Assembly (NCBI RefSeq): GCF_003325455.1
Contig: NZ_CP025198.1
Coordinates: 1 to 64,000, forward strand
Length of the DNA: 64,000 nt
Reading direction: 5' to 3'
DNA from: Acidipropionibacterium virtanenii
Lineage (GTDB): Bacteria > Actinomycetota > Actinomycetes > Propionibacteriales > Propionibacteriaceae
Under the pieces are notes generated by a model. The model worked only from the letters and a program-made list of their open reading frames with translations, was not told the DNA's origin and did no database searches. The translations under genes and the position numbers were made by a program. Below are positions 56,599 through 64,000 of the stretch, piece after piece (positions within the stretch are counted from its first letter, which is position 1; each line of letters begins with the position of its first letter).

Positions 56599-57336
56599 TC
56601 AGCCGACCAGCTCCCGCGGCTGATCGTTGAGCGATCCGACGAAGGAGGCGATCCGGCGCATCCCCTCGACGATCGTGGCTTCGCCGGTGGCGTAGGACAG
56701 CCGCACGTGGCCCTCCCCGAGGCTCCCGAAGGCCACTCCCGGAGCGACCGCCACCCGCTGCTCGGCGAGAAGGCGCATCGCGAACTCGTGGGAGCTCAGC
56801 CCGGTGGCCTCGATGTTCATGAAGATGTAGAAGGCGCCCTCGGGGGTGCGGCAGCTCAGTCCGTCGATGCCGTCGATGAGGCCGACCATGAGATCACGGC
56901 GGGCGACGTAGCTGGCGCGCATGACGTCGATGCCGGACTGGTCGCCGTCCAGGGCCACGGTCGCGGCAACCTGGGCGTTGACGCAGCTGAGCATGAGCTC
57001 CTGCATGGCGGGCATGTACCGGATGACCCCGGCGGGTCCCAGGATGTAGCCGATCCGCCAGCCCGTCATGGCGTAGGTCTTCGACACCGAGTCCACGCGG
57101 AAGGTGCGCTCCCGCATGCCGGGAAGCCGGGCGATGTTGAAGAACTCCTCGCCGCCGTAGATCAGGTGCTTGTACGCCTCGTCGAAGAGCACGTACAGAT
57201 CGTTGTCGATGGCGACCCGGGCGATCATCTCAAGGGTGGCCCGCGAGGACGCCGTCGAAGCGGTCGGATTGGCCGGTGAGTTGATGAGGATCACCTTGGA
57301 GCGGTCGGTGATCGCGGCGGAGCTGATGGGCTTCAT
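56599..57336 (-). pseudogene. Class I aminotransferase, N-terminally truncated
   Basis: 245 residues cover only the C-terminal two thirds of a PLP aminotransferase (family length about 390). The frame starts near the KVILINSPANPTAS block and contains VLFDEAYKHLIYGG, the PLP lysine in VDSVSKTYAMTGWRIGY, and the substrate-carboxylate Arg in GHVRLSYATGE. The N-terminal arm and the first part of the large domain, including the glycine-rich PLP phosphate site, are missing. No continuation is found in other frames upstream (57337-57480). Likely nonfunctional unless a shorter form folds. Confidence 0.75.
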
Positions 57337-57476
57337 CGGCGTCTCCTCACTGATCTATGCAGACGCAGTCTGCCTTCCCCTCGTTACATCGGTGCGACAG
57401 GTGATGTGTGGGCGCCGTGCGGGACGTCGGGGAGGCCCTGTATGCGATGACAGCTCCGGAAGGTACTGACGTTGTC

Positions 57477-57482
57477 TATACT
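57477..57482 (+). promoter_or_regulatory. Probable -10 of the parDE-like operon
   Basis: TATACT lies 31 bases before the antitoxin ATG, in an AT-richer patch (GTTGTCTATACTTTG). The -35 region is not convincing. AGGAGG at 57502-57507 is a strong ribosome-binding site. Confidence 0.4.
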
Positions 57483-57512
57483 TTGTGGAGACCACGAGCT
57501 TAGGAGGTTCTC

Positions 57513-57782
57513 ATGTCGATGGACGCGGTTTTCACGATGAAGCTGGAGCCGGAGCTGCGCGAGGAGTTCATGGCCGAGGCCGCTGCCGAACACCGGCCGG
57601 CCTCGCAAGTGGTCCGCGAGCTGATGCGCGAATATGTCAGGCATCAGCAGGACGCCCGAGAGTACGAGGCGTTCCTGGCGGAGAAGGTCCAGGCATCGCG
57701 CAGCTCGTTCTCCGCGGGAGATGGCGTGAGTGGTGACCGTGTCGAGGAGGAGTTCGCCCGGCGTCGCACGGCGGCGCAATGA
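57513..57782 (+). CDS. Ribbon-helix-helix antitoxin (ParD/RelB-like)
   Basis: An 89-residue antitoxin with an N-terminal ribbon-helix-helix: MDAVFTMKLEPELREEFMAE, then AAAEHRPASQVVRELMREYV, and a flexible charged C-terminus (SSFSAGDGVSGDRVEEEFAR) that would wrap the toxin. AGGAGG lies 6 bases before the ATG. It is coupled to the toxin by an ATGA overlap and presumably represses its own promoter. Confidence 0.88.
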   Translation: MSMDAVFTMKLEPELREEFMAEAAAEHRPASQVVRELMREYVRHQQDAREYEAFLAEKVQASRSSFSAGDGVSGDRVEEEFARRRTAAQ

Positions 57783-58063
57783 TCGCCTACTGGTCCCCGC
57801 AGGCCATTGACGATCGCAACGCCATTTGGGAATACGCGTCGGCTGACAGCCCACGGGCCGCGGCGCGTCTGGACAGGGCATTCAGTGATGCCGTGCTTCG
57901 GCTGGTCGAGTATCCCCGGCTGGGGCGACCGGGCATCGTCGAAGGGACCCGTGAATTCTTCCCGACCGGGCATTACCGCCTCGTGTATGAGATTCATGGC
58001 GATGAGGTCCGGATCCTTGCGTTGGTCCACACCGCGCGACGGTGGCCGCCTCCGATGTCGTGA
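57779..58063 (+). CDS. RelE/ParE family toxin
   Basis: A 94-residue toxin: IAYWSPQAIDDRNAIWEYAS, ARLDRAFSDAVLRLVEYPRLG, EGTREFFPTGHYRLVYEIHG and VRILALVHTARRWPP. This is the complete RelE/ParE fold, with the conserved central YRLVYE strand and the C-terminal H-x-A/R-R-W end. ParE-type members poison gyrase and RelE-type members cleave mRNA; the lack of clear RelE catalytic Lys/Arg triplets favours neither strongly. It is intact, unlike the higB remnant at 27.8 kb. Confidence 0.88.
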   Translation: MIAYWSPQAIDDRNAIWEYASADSPRAAARLDRAFSDAVLRLVEYPRLGRPGIVEGTREFFPTGHYRLVYEIHGDEVRILALVHTARRWPPPMS

Positions 58064-58170
58064 AGGCAGCCGCGGCGTCGGAAGCGGGTGTCGTGATGCG
58101 CCGGTTCCTGCACGGTTCGGGGGCGTGTCAACAGGCGTTCCCACTCGCGGGAGCCGGACGGGAGGAGGTC

Positions 58171-58210
58171 GTGTAGAAAGTTGGTCCGTCTGCTCGCCAA
58201 CTTCCTACAC
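58171..58210. repeat. 40-bp palindromic repeat, GTGTAGGAA family, copy 3
   Basis: GTGTAGAAAGTTGG (58171-58184) pairs with CCAACTTCCTACAC (58197-58210) with one mismatch around TCCGTCTGCTCG. It lies between the convergent ParE-like and aldolase genes, where it could act as a bidirectional terminator. Confidence 0.8.
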
Positions 58211-58225
58211 GTCCTGCGTCCTCCC

Positions 58226-58867
58226 TCAGGCCTTGGCGGGCTTGTACCCCTTGATGGCCTCGATCTGGAAGGCGATCTGCTCCTCGGTGAGCACTTTCAC
58301 GGGCTGGCCGGTGGCCATCGCCCGCAGCTGGATCTCGCAGATGTACTCCAGGTAGGGCAGCAGGGAGAGCGCCTTGTCGAGGGTCGGCCCGATGGTGATG
58401 GCGCCGTGGTTGCTCATCAGCGCCCCTGAGCGGCCCTGCAGCGCCTCGGCCACGTTGTGGGCCAGCTGGTCGGTGCCGAAATCGGCGTAGGGGGAGACCC
58501 GGACAGGACCGCCGAACATCGCCGAGTAGTAGTGGGAGAAGGCGATCTCGTCGCACACCAGTCCCAGCGCGGTGGACGCCGGGGCGTGGTTGTGGGTGAT
58601 GCCCCCGGCGTCCGTGGAGTGGTAGACGGCCAGGTGCAGCGGCAGCTCGCTGGAGGGCTTCAACTGCGCCTCGACGGCATTGCCGTCAAGGTCGTGGACG
58701 CCGACCAGCTCGGCGGTGAGGTCCTCGTACTCCACCGCCGACGGCGAGATGCACACCTTGTCGTCGACCCGCACCGAGACGTTGCCGGCGGTGCCGACGA
58801 CCAGTCCCTTGCGCTGCATCTCCTGACATGCGTCGACGACGGCCTGGCGCTGTTCCTCGAGAATCAT
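58226..58867 (-). CDS. Class II aldolase (fuculose/ribulose-phosphate aldolase type)
   Basis: A 213-residue zinc-dependent aldolase or epimerase of the FucA/AraD superfamily: start LEEQRQAVVDACQEMQRKGL, VVGTAGNVSVRV phosphate-binding loop, acid residue in LKPSSELPLHLAVY, metal His pair in ITHNHAPAST and third His in LMSNHGAITIG. It probably cleaves a ketose-1-phosphate made in the adjacent PTS/dehydrogenase pathway. It lies 58 bases downstream of the PRD regulator gene on the same strand. AAGGCC precedes the ATG. Confidence 0.88.
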   Translation of the reverse strand: MILEEQRQAVVDACQEMQRKGLVVGTAGNVSVRVDDKVCISPSAVEYEDLTAELVGVHDLDGNAVEAQLKPSSELPLHLAVYHSTDAGGITHNHAPASTALGLVCDEIAFSHYYSAMFGGPVRVSPYADFGTDQLAHNVAEALQGRSGALMSNHGAITIGPTLDKALSLLPYLEYICEIQLRAMATGQPVKVLTEEQIAFQIEAIKGYKPAKA

Positions 58868-58925
58868 GATGGCCTTTCTATCTGGGTTGGGGGATGAAGG
58901 GATGGTTCGGGGGAATGAGTGGTGA

Positions 58926-60827
58926 TCACTCGGTCTCGGACAACTCGTCGTCCAGGAAACTCATGAACTTCTCGAAGGTGCGTACCTTGCGGATCTCCGA
59001 GTAGAGACGGGAGTCGTAGAGCAGGCTGATGAGCGGCTGGTAGAAGTGGATGAAGTCGTCGTAGTCGTCCCCGTTGATCGCCAGCATGAGCACCAGACTG
59101 ATGTCGGCCGACTCCCAGTTGATGGGGGAGTCAGGGATGAGGACGGCGACCTTCGTCCGGTGCGCCAGGAAATCCATCGCGTGCGGCACCGCGAAGCGCC
59201 GGGCGAAGGCGGTCGGCGAGTAGGTCTCGCGCAGTAGCACCGAGTCGCGGAACTCGGCCGGTACGACGCCCTTCTCCTCCAGGGCGTCGCACATGAATCC
59301 GATCGCCTCCCCGGAATTCTTCGGGGCGACGTCGGTGAAGAACAGCTCGGGGTCGAGGAATCGTCGCACCGATTCCGCGATCCGGGTGCGGGACTTCGCC
59401 TTGGCGGCGCGCAGCATCGCCGAATCCACCGCGCTGAAATCCAGGTCCGAGAGCAGGGCGCTGATCTGGACGCAGGGATGGGTGCGGCTGGACTCGTCGG
59501 TGGTGGAGATCACCAGATCGCAGTCCTGTTCGTCGGCCTCCGACTTCGTCGACACCAGGTCGATGATCTGCAGGCGGTTGCCGAAATGATCCACCAGGCC
59601 GGCGAGCAGCCAGTCGCGCAGGGTCTGGTAGCGCGGGCAGATCACCACTGCCGAGATCGCGTGGTCGTCGGCGTTGACCGGACGCGAGTACAGGCCCAGG
59701 TAGATGGCGAGCAGCCCGATCTCGTCATCGGAGAAGGTGATGCCGAGGGCCCGGGTGAGGCGGTCGGCGAGGTAGACCGCGACGTCGTAGAGGAAGGGGG
59801 AGCGCGATCTCAGCGACTCCTGGAGGGTGTTGCGGAAGTAGGGCAGTGCGCGGGTCTGCAGGGCCAGCCGCTCCACGTGCCCCGACACGCTCTCGTAGAG
59901 CTTGTCCTTGTCGACCTGGAGGTTGAAGTGGTCGATGGTCTCATCGAGGCAGTTCCGCGTCGCATCGCTGACTCCGGTGCGCCTCGCCTTCCGGTCGACG
60001 CCCTCCACATGGGGGTCCAGGGCAATGGCTACGATCGCCCTGGCATATTCCCTGTCAGCGGCGGACAAGGGCCGGTCGGGGAATTGCGACGACAGCTGAT
60101 CCAGCAGGGCTTCCGACAACTCCTCGGTCACTGGATTGAGCACTGCCCTCGGAGCCGTTTCAGGATCGATCGGGAACTGAAAACGCTGGAGGCAGATGGC
60201 CAGGTTGACGACGGCGTTCCCCATGCGGATGTCGTCGATCTCCAGATTCCTGTCGCGGATCAGAGTGGTCAGGATGTCGGACACGTGATCCAGTTCGATA
60301 TCGGGAAGATAGCGGCTGATCTTCTCATTCTTTCCGACGGCGACGTCCATAGCGTTGCGGACCAGATCGCCCAGCAGCCGCCGGAAACTGATCTCGGCCC
60401 CCGACAGCCTCACCGATGACCCCTTGACCTGAAGTTCCAGCTGGTGGGACTCCACCTGGGGCCGTAGCCGTTGCAGCGCCGCCCGGGTCACCGACTCACT
60501 GAGGAAGCAGTCCCGCATGATGTCGTAGATGTCGGTGCGGGGGGTGCCGAGAAGATACAGGAGAATGCGCTCGTGATGGTCCAGCTGGGTGGCCAGCTGT
60601 GAATTTCTGGCGAGGAAATCATTGTACAGCGTGCGGTTGATCCGATAGCCCTTGGATGTGGCCTCGATGATCTCGATCTTGGTGACGCCGTTGATCCGGG
60701 AAATATCGTACCTGAGCGTCCTCGAACTCACTCCAAGCAGAGCGGCGAGGTCTGAGCCCGTAGTGGCATGGTCGACCTCGCTGAGAAGCTGCAGCAGCAG
60801 TGCTTGACGTTCGGAGAAAAGGATCAC
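58926..60827 (-). CDS. BglG/MtlR-type PRD transcriptional regulator with EIIB- and EIIA-like domains
   Basis: About 633 residues. An N-terminal helix-turn-helix (TTGSDLAALLGVSSRTLRYD) is followed by two PTS regulation domains. PRD1 spans about 190-290; PRD2 has HVERLALQTRALPYFRN and DDEIGLLAIYLGLYSRP. An EIIB-like segment (CPRYQTLRDWLLAGLVDHFG) and a C-terminal EIIA domain with phospho-His in FAVPHAMDFLAH complete it. This is the MtlR/ManR/GatR-type DNA-binding activator layout, switched by PTS phosphorylation. GTG 60827 is preferred (AAGGTG 6 bases upstream) over GTG 60836. It is divergent from the dehydrogenase-PTS operon it likely controls. Confidence 0.88.
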   Translation of the reverse strand: MILFSERQALLLQLLSEVDHATTGSDLAALLGVSSRTLRYDISRINGVTKIEIIEATSKGYRINRTLYNDFLARNSQLATQLDHHERILLYLLGTPRTDIYDIMRDCFLSESVTRAALQRLRPQVESHQLELQVKGSSVRLSGAEISFRRLLGDLVRNAMDVAVGKNEKISRYLPDIELDHVSDILTTLIRDRNLEIDDIRMGNAVVNLAICLQRFQFPIDPETAPRAVLNPVTEELSEALLDQLSSQFPDRPLSAADREYARAIVAIALDPHVEGVDRKARRTGVSDATRNCLDETIDHFNLQVDKDKLYESVSGHVERLALQTRALPYFRNTLQESLRSRSPFLYDVAVYLADRLTRALGITFSDDEIGLLAIYLGLYSRPVNADDHAISAVVICPRYQTLRDWLLAGLVDHFGNRLQIIDLVSTKSEADEQDCDLVISTTDESSRTHPCVQISALLSDLDFSAVDSAMLRAAKAKSRTRIAESVRRFLDPELFFTDVAPKNSGEAIGFMCDALEEKGVVPAEFRDSVLLRETYSPTAFARRFAVPHAMDFLAHRTKVAVLIPDSPINWESADISLVLMLAINGDDYDDFIHFYQPLISLLYDSRLYSEIRKVRTFEKFMSFLDDELSETE

Positions 60828-61067
60828 TGGAATCACCTTGGAAGAATTCTACCGACGGTCATGGGGGCGGCCTCCATCACGAGATTGCCAGGGGGTGGGC
60901 AGATCCGGGCTGCCACGGGCCTGGCAGCAGATCCTGCCACCCCGCGGACCCGGGAAGCCTGCCTGCACCCTGGCAGGAACTCAACTGCGCGTCGCCGCCT
61001 GCTCCGGCACCATCGTCGTCACAAGCCGGATCGCAAGGACAAGATCGCAGGACAAGGGAGTTACGGC
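60828..61067. promoter_or_regulatory. Divergent control region of the PTS locus, with TGCCA/TGGCA repeats
   Basis: This 240-base region separates regulator and dehydrogenase genes. It holds five TGCCA/TGGCA cores within 90 bases (60886, 60911, 60922, 60935, 60971), among them a perfect palindrome CTGCCA-N6-TGGCAG (60910-60927) and a spaced pair CCTGCCA (60933-60939)/TGGCAGG (60971-60977). These are good candidates for binding by the PRD regulator. Confidence 0.5.
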
Positions 61068-62126
61068 ATGGCAGAACTTATGGACGCCGCGGTGATGCAC
61101 GGCCCGGGAGACATCCGCTTCGAGCAGGTGCCCCGGCCGCAGTGCCCCGAGGGCGGATTCGTCGTCAAGGTCGAGGCCGTGGGCCTGTGCGGTTCCGACA
61201 TCCGCAACCTCACGACCGATTCCCGCAAGGGCGACTACCCCTTCATCTACGGCCACGAGGTGGTCGGCACAGTGGCTGAGGTTGCCCCCGGCGTCGACAA
61301 GTACCGCGTGGGCGAGCGGATCTACGTCTACCCCGAGGCCCACTGCCTCAAGTGCGAGTACTGCCGCGCCGGGCAGAGCAACCAGTGCGTCGACGTCGAG
61401 TCCTATGTGACGCGCCCCGGCGGATTCGCGCAGTACATCGCCTACACCGCCAAGCGGGTGGAGCGCGGCGCCACCTTCGCCGTTCCCGAGGGGATCGATC
61501 CGGTGCGGGCCAGCCTGGCCGAGCCGCTGTCGTCGACCTACGCCTGCGCCGAGAACATCGACATCAAGCTCGGCGACACTGTCGCCATCCTGGGAGCCGG
61601 GCCGATCGGCGTCAACCTGTCGATCCTCAGCCGGCTGCGCGGAGCCTCGAAGGTCATCCTCATCGACCTCAACGCCGCCCGGCTGGAGAAGTCGGCCCCC
61701 TTCGGCGTCGATCACACCGTCGACTCCAGCGCCACCGACGCGGTGGCCGAGGTGATGCGCCTCACCAACGGCCGCGGCGTCGACAAGGCCATCTCGGCCA
61801 ACCCGAGCACCGCCGGTCAGCAGCAGGTGATCGAGATGGCACGCCCCGGCGGCACGGCCGTCTTCTTCGGCGGCGTCGCCAAGGGCAAACTCGCCGAGAT
61901 CGACTCCAACATGGTCCATTACAAGAGCCTGTGGATCTACGGCCACTACGGCGCCAGCAGCATCCAGGTGCAGAAGGCCTTCGAGCTGGCCATCAGCCCC
62001 CAGTACCCGGCGGACGAGATCGTCAGCCACATCCTGCCCCTCAGCAGTATCAACGAGGCGATCGAGCTGACCCGCACCGGTGAGGCCCTCAAGGTCGTCC
62101 TTCAGCCCAACCAGAAAGAGCAGTGA
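61068..62126 (+). CDS. Zinc-dependent polyol(-phosphate) dehydrogenase
   Basis: A 352-residue medium-chain dehydrogenase. The catalytic-zinc Cys is in VGLCGSDIRNL, the glutamate-histidine pair in YGHEVVGTV, four structural-zinc cysteines in HCLKCEYCRAGQSNQC, and the NAD Rossmann motif in VAILGAGPIGVNLSIL. It resembles sorbitol and galactitol-1-phosphate dehydrogenases. Next to a galactitol-type PTS it likely oxidises the incoming polyol phosphate to a ketose phosphate, which the aldolase then splits. ATG 61068 has AAGGGAG 7 bases upstream; longer frames lack similarity. EIIB starts 7 bases after its stop. Confidence 0.9.
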   Translation: MAELMDAAVMHGPGDIRFEQVPRPQCPEGGFVVKVEAVGLCGSDIRNLTTDSRKGDYPFIYGHEVVGTVAEVAPGVDKYRVGERIYVYPEAHCLKCEYCRAGQSNQCVDVESYVTRPGGFAQYIAYTAKRVERGATFAVPEGIDPVRASLAEPLSSTYACAENIDIKLGDTVAILGAGPIGVNLSILSRLRGASKVILIDLNAARLEKSAPFGVDHTVDSSATDAVAEVMRLTNGRGVDKAISANPSTAGQQQVIEMARPGGTAVFFGGVAKGKLAEIDSNMVHYKSLWIYGHYGASSIQVQKAFELAISPQYPADEIVSHILPLSSINEAIELTRTGEALKVVLQPNQKEQ

Positions 62127-62133
62127 ACAAATC

Positions 62134-62436
62134 ATGGCCAATGAAGTGAAGATCCTCATCGCCTGCGGATCGGGCATCGCCACGTCCACCGTCGCCCAGG
62201 AGAAGATCAAGGACATCCTCAAGGAGGCCGGCATCCCGGCCAGGATCACCAAGGGCACCGTGGGCCAGCTGCCCTCCCTCCAGGACAGCGTCGACGTGAT
62301 CATGCTCACCACCCGCTATCCCAAGCCCCTCAACAAGCCCATGGTGCAGGTCTTCGGGCTCATCTCGGGCATCGGCGAGGACGCCGTGAAGCAGCAGGTG
62401 ATCGACGCCTGCCGCAAGGTCCTCGACGAGTCCTGA
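62134..62436 (+). CDS. PTS EIIB component, galactitol type
   Basis: A 100-residue EIIB of the GatB family: VKILIACGSGIATSTVAQEK contains the phospho-accepting Cys11 in its P-loop, followed by LKEAGIPARITKGTVGQL and the DVIMLTTRYP block. It passes phosphate from EIIA to the sugar in EIIC. No strong ribosome-binding site precedes the ATG, and 7 bases separate it from the dehydrogenase stop, so translation is probably coupled. Confidence 0.92.
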   Translation: MANEVKILIACGSGIATSTVAQEKIKDILKEAGIPARITKGTVGQLPSLQDSVDVIMLTTRYPKPLNKPMVQVFGLISGIGEDAVKQQVIDACRKVLDES

Positions 62437-62477
62437 TCCACCGCGAGTCCTGATCCAGCGAAGGAAATCAGATAATC

Positions 62478-63734
62478 ATGGAAATCATCAAGGGGATCCT
62501 TGACGTCGGCGCTGTCGTGATGCTGCCGATCGTGATGCTCATCCTCTGCCTGATCTTCCGAATGCCGTTCGGAAAGTCACTCAAGGCCGGTCTGATGATC
62601 GGTATCGGATTCTCGGGTCTGTCCATCGTCATCAACTTCCTGATGGCCACCGTCGATCCGGCTATCAAGTACTACCGTCATATGGGCAGCGGATTCACCA
62701 CCGTCGATGTGGGATGGGCCGCCGTCGGCGCCGCGTCCTTCGGTGTGCCGTTCGCCGCCCCGGCCATTCTTCTCGTGGTCCTCATCAATGTGGTGATGAT
62801 CGTCCTGAAGTGGACCAACGTCCTCAACGTGGACATCTGGAACTTCATCCATTACCTGATCCCGGGCACCCTGGCGTACGCACTGACCGGGAACTTCTGG
62901 GTGGGCCTGGGAACCGTGCTGGTGCTGTCGATCATCGACGTCATCGTCGCCCAGCGCGTGGCGCCGAAGTGGCAGGAGTACTACGGCCTGACCGGCACCA
63001 CCTGCTCGACGCTGTCCTTCATCACCTCAGCCTGGCCGATCGCTATGGGATTCAACTGGATCTTCGACCGGATCCCCGGCGTCAAGAAGATCGACGTCTC
63101 GATGGAGAAGGTCGGCGAGAAGCTCGGATTCTTCGGCGACACCGCCTTCATCGGCCTCATCGTGGGTGTCTTCCTCGGCCTGATGACCCGCCAGTCCTGG
63201 CAGGGGGTGCTCGTGATGGGCATGGGCATCGCCGCCGTGCTGGTGCTGCTGCCCCGCATGGTGTCGGTGATGATGGAGGGCCTGTCCACCGTCGGCGAGG
63301 GCGCCAAGACGTTCATGAAGCGCCATCTCGGCAAGAACAAGGACGGCTCGGAGCGAGAGCTCAACATCGGCATGGACGTGGCCCTGGCCCTGGGCGATCC
63401 CGCGGCCATCACCACCACCGTGCTCATGATCCCGCTGTCCATCGCTTTCGCCTTCATCATCCCGGGAATGAACTACTTCCCGGTGGGCATGCTCACCGTG
63501 ATCGTCTACATGATCCCGATGATCTGCCTGGCGAGCAAGGGGAATATGTTCCGGACGATCATTATCTCCGCGATCTTCCTCTTCTTCGTGGAATGGGGGA
63601 CGAGCGTCTTCGCTCCCGAGGCGACGGCGATGATGCATGCCACCGGAATCAAGGTGAACGGCGAGGTGACAGATGCATTCTTCGGCTACAACCTTCCGAA
63701 TGTGATCATATCGGTGCTGCACCGTATCTTCTGA
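62478..63734 (+). CDS. PTS EIIC component, galactitol type
   Basis: A 418-residue membrane permease of the GatC family with ten or so helices (VGAVVMLPIVMLILCLIFRM, GLSIVINFLMATVDPAI, WAAVGAASFGVPFAAPAILL, MNYFPVGMLTVIVYMIPMI). GALV, DVGWAAVG and ALALGDPAAITTTVLMIPLS correspond to conserved GatC blocks. It transports and presents a polyol for phosphorylation. AAGGAAAT precedes the ATG. Substrate could be galactitol, another hexitol or a pentitol; sequence alone does not settle this. Confidence 0.92.
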   Translation: MEIIKGILDVGAVVMLPIVMLILCLIFRMPFGKSLKAGLMIGIGFSGLSIVINFLMATVDPAIKYYRHMGSGFTTVDVGWAAVGAASFGVPFAAPAILLVVLINVVMIVLKWTNVLNVDIWNFIHYLIPGTLAYALTGNFWVGLGTVLVLSIIDVIVAQRVAPKWQEYYGLTGTTCSTLSFITSAWPIAMGFNWIFDRIPGVKKIDVSMEKVGEKLGFFGDTAFIGLIVGVFLGLMTRQSWQGVLVMGMGIAAVLVLLPRMVSVMMEGLSTVGEGAKTFMKRHLGKNKDGSERELNIGMDVALALGDPAAITTTVLMIPLSIAFAFIIPGMNYFPVGMLTVIVYMIPMICLASKGNMFRTIIISAIFLFFVEWGTSVFAPEATAMMHATGIKVNGEVTDAFFGYNLPNVIISVLHRIF

Positions 63735-63760
63735 ACAGCATCTTCTGATGCAGAATCCTT

Positions 63761-63794
63761 GGCCGCCCCGTGGTCGACTGATCGCGGGGCGGCC
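63761..63794 (+). terminator. Hairpin between EIIC and EIIA genes
   Basis: A perfect 10-bp stem (GGCCGCCCCG 63761-63770 / CGGGGCGGCC 63785-63794) with a 14-base loop lies in the 101-base gap. It may be a partial terminator or an mRNA-stability element setting EIIA dosage, since EIIA continues the operon on the same strand. Confidence 0.5.
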
Positions 63795-63835
63795 GTGGAA
63801 ACCTTGAAAAATTGATGACAGGAGCGTCCACAACA

Positions 63836-64000
63836 ATGAGTGACCTGATTGTCCCCGAACTGGTTCATGTCGGGGTCGAGGTACCGGGCCGTGGTGAGCT
63901 GTTCTCCCTCATGGCGGGTGCGTTGGGGGAGCAGGGAAGGACCAGAGAGTCGTTTCTCCAGGGGCTCGTCGATCGCGAGAAGAACTATCCGACAGGACTT
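63836..64000 (+). CDS. PTS EIIA component (partial, runs off the window)
   Basis: The first 55 codons of an EIIA of the fructose/galactitol class: MSDLIVPELVHVGVEVPGRG, then ELFSLMAGALGEQGRT, FLQGLVDREKNYPTGL. The RExxYPTGL block directly precedes the phospho-accepting histidine, which falls just beyond the window end. AGGAG at 63820-63824 precedes the ATG at a rather long spacing. It completes the EIIB-EIIC-EIIA set of the locus. Confidence 0.9.
   Translation, partial: MSDLIVPELVHVGVEVPGRGELFSLMAGALGEQGRTRESFLQGLVDREKNYPTGL

Overview
The window is a very GC-rich actinobacterial chromosome segment that starts exactly at dnaA. Gene order (dnaA, dnaN, recF, dciA, gyrB, gyrA), TT(A/G)TCCACA-type DnaA boxes after dnaA, a DUF3566 gene behind gyrA, pyruvate carboxylase, cobalamin riboswitches and many GTG/ATGA-coupled starts suggest a Propionibacteriaceae member (Propionibacterium/Acidipropionibacterium-like). 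The genus is a guess from context. No rRNA, CRISPR array or complete insertion sequence was seen.

1-16.6 kb is the origin and replication core: dnaA, oriC (1441-1966), dnaN, recF, dciA, gyrB, gyrA and a DUF3566 membrane protein. It is interrupted by a MacB/FtsX-type ABC exporter pair between oriC and dnaN, a DUF6226-like protein, and a BadF/NAGK-type sugar kinase. 16.7-27.4 kb holds an oxidoreductase, a complete ribose cluster (rbsR-A-C-B-K-D) behind a LacI-type operator, a PadR-DUF1048-DrrAB-like drug-efflux operon, and an SDR gene.

27.5-29.4 kb follows a tRNA-Ile(GAT) and looks accessory: a decayed HigB toxin with intact HigA antitoxin, and a VapBC-type pair. 29.5-40.5 kb carries CBS + ArsB/NhaD-type transport, an MFS exporter, a tyrosine phosphatase, LacZ, a small unrecognised protein, malic enzyme and lactate dehydrogenase. 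Pyruvate carboxylase (40.8-44.2 kb) follows divergently. Malic enzyme, LDH and Pyc together form a pyruvate/C4 node fitting propionic fermentation.

44.3-53.4 kb is the cobalamin-linked part. It has a core-MetE-like methyltransferase, an orphan minus-strand cobalamin riboswitch, an AlbA_2-domain regulator gene split by a +1 frame change at CCC-TGA, and a second riboswitch leading an operon for a corrinoid-type ABC importer plus two SAM methyltransferases. 53.4-58.1 kb has a Zur-like box with a cysteine-free L33 gene, remnants of a two-component system, a metal P-type ATPase, a truncated aminotransferase and a ParDE-like pair. 58.2-64 kb is a galactitol-type PTS locus: aldolase and PRD regulator on one strand, dehydrogenase and EIIB-EIIC-EIIA on the other. 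EIIA runs off the window.

Two families of intergenic palindromes recur. One has exact 40-bp units with GTGTAGGAA/TTCCTACAC ends (45621, 56528, 58171). The other is built on GTTGAGCGGGA (1503, 17741, 54497).
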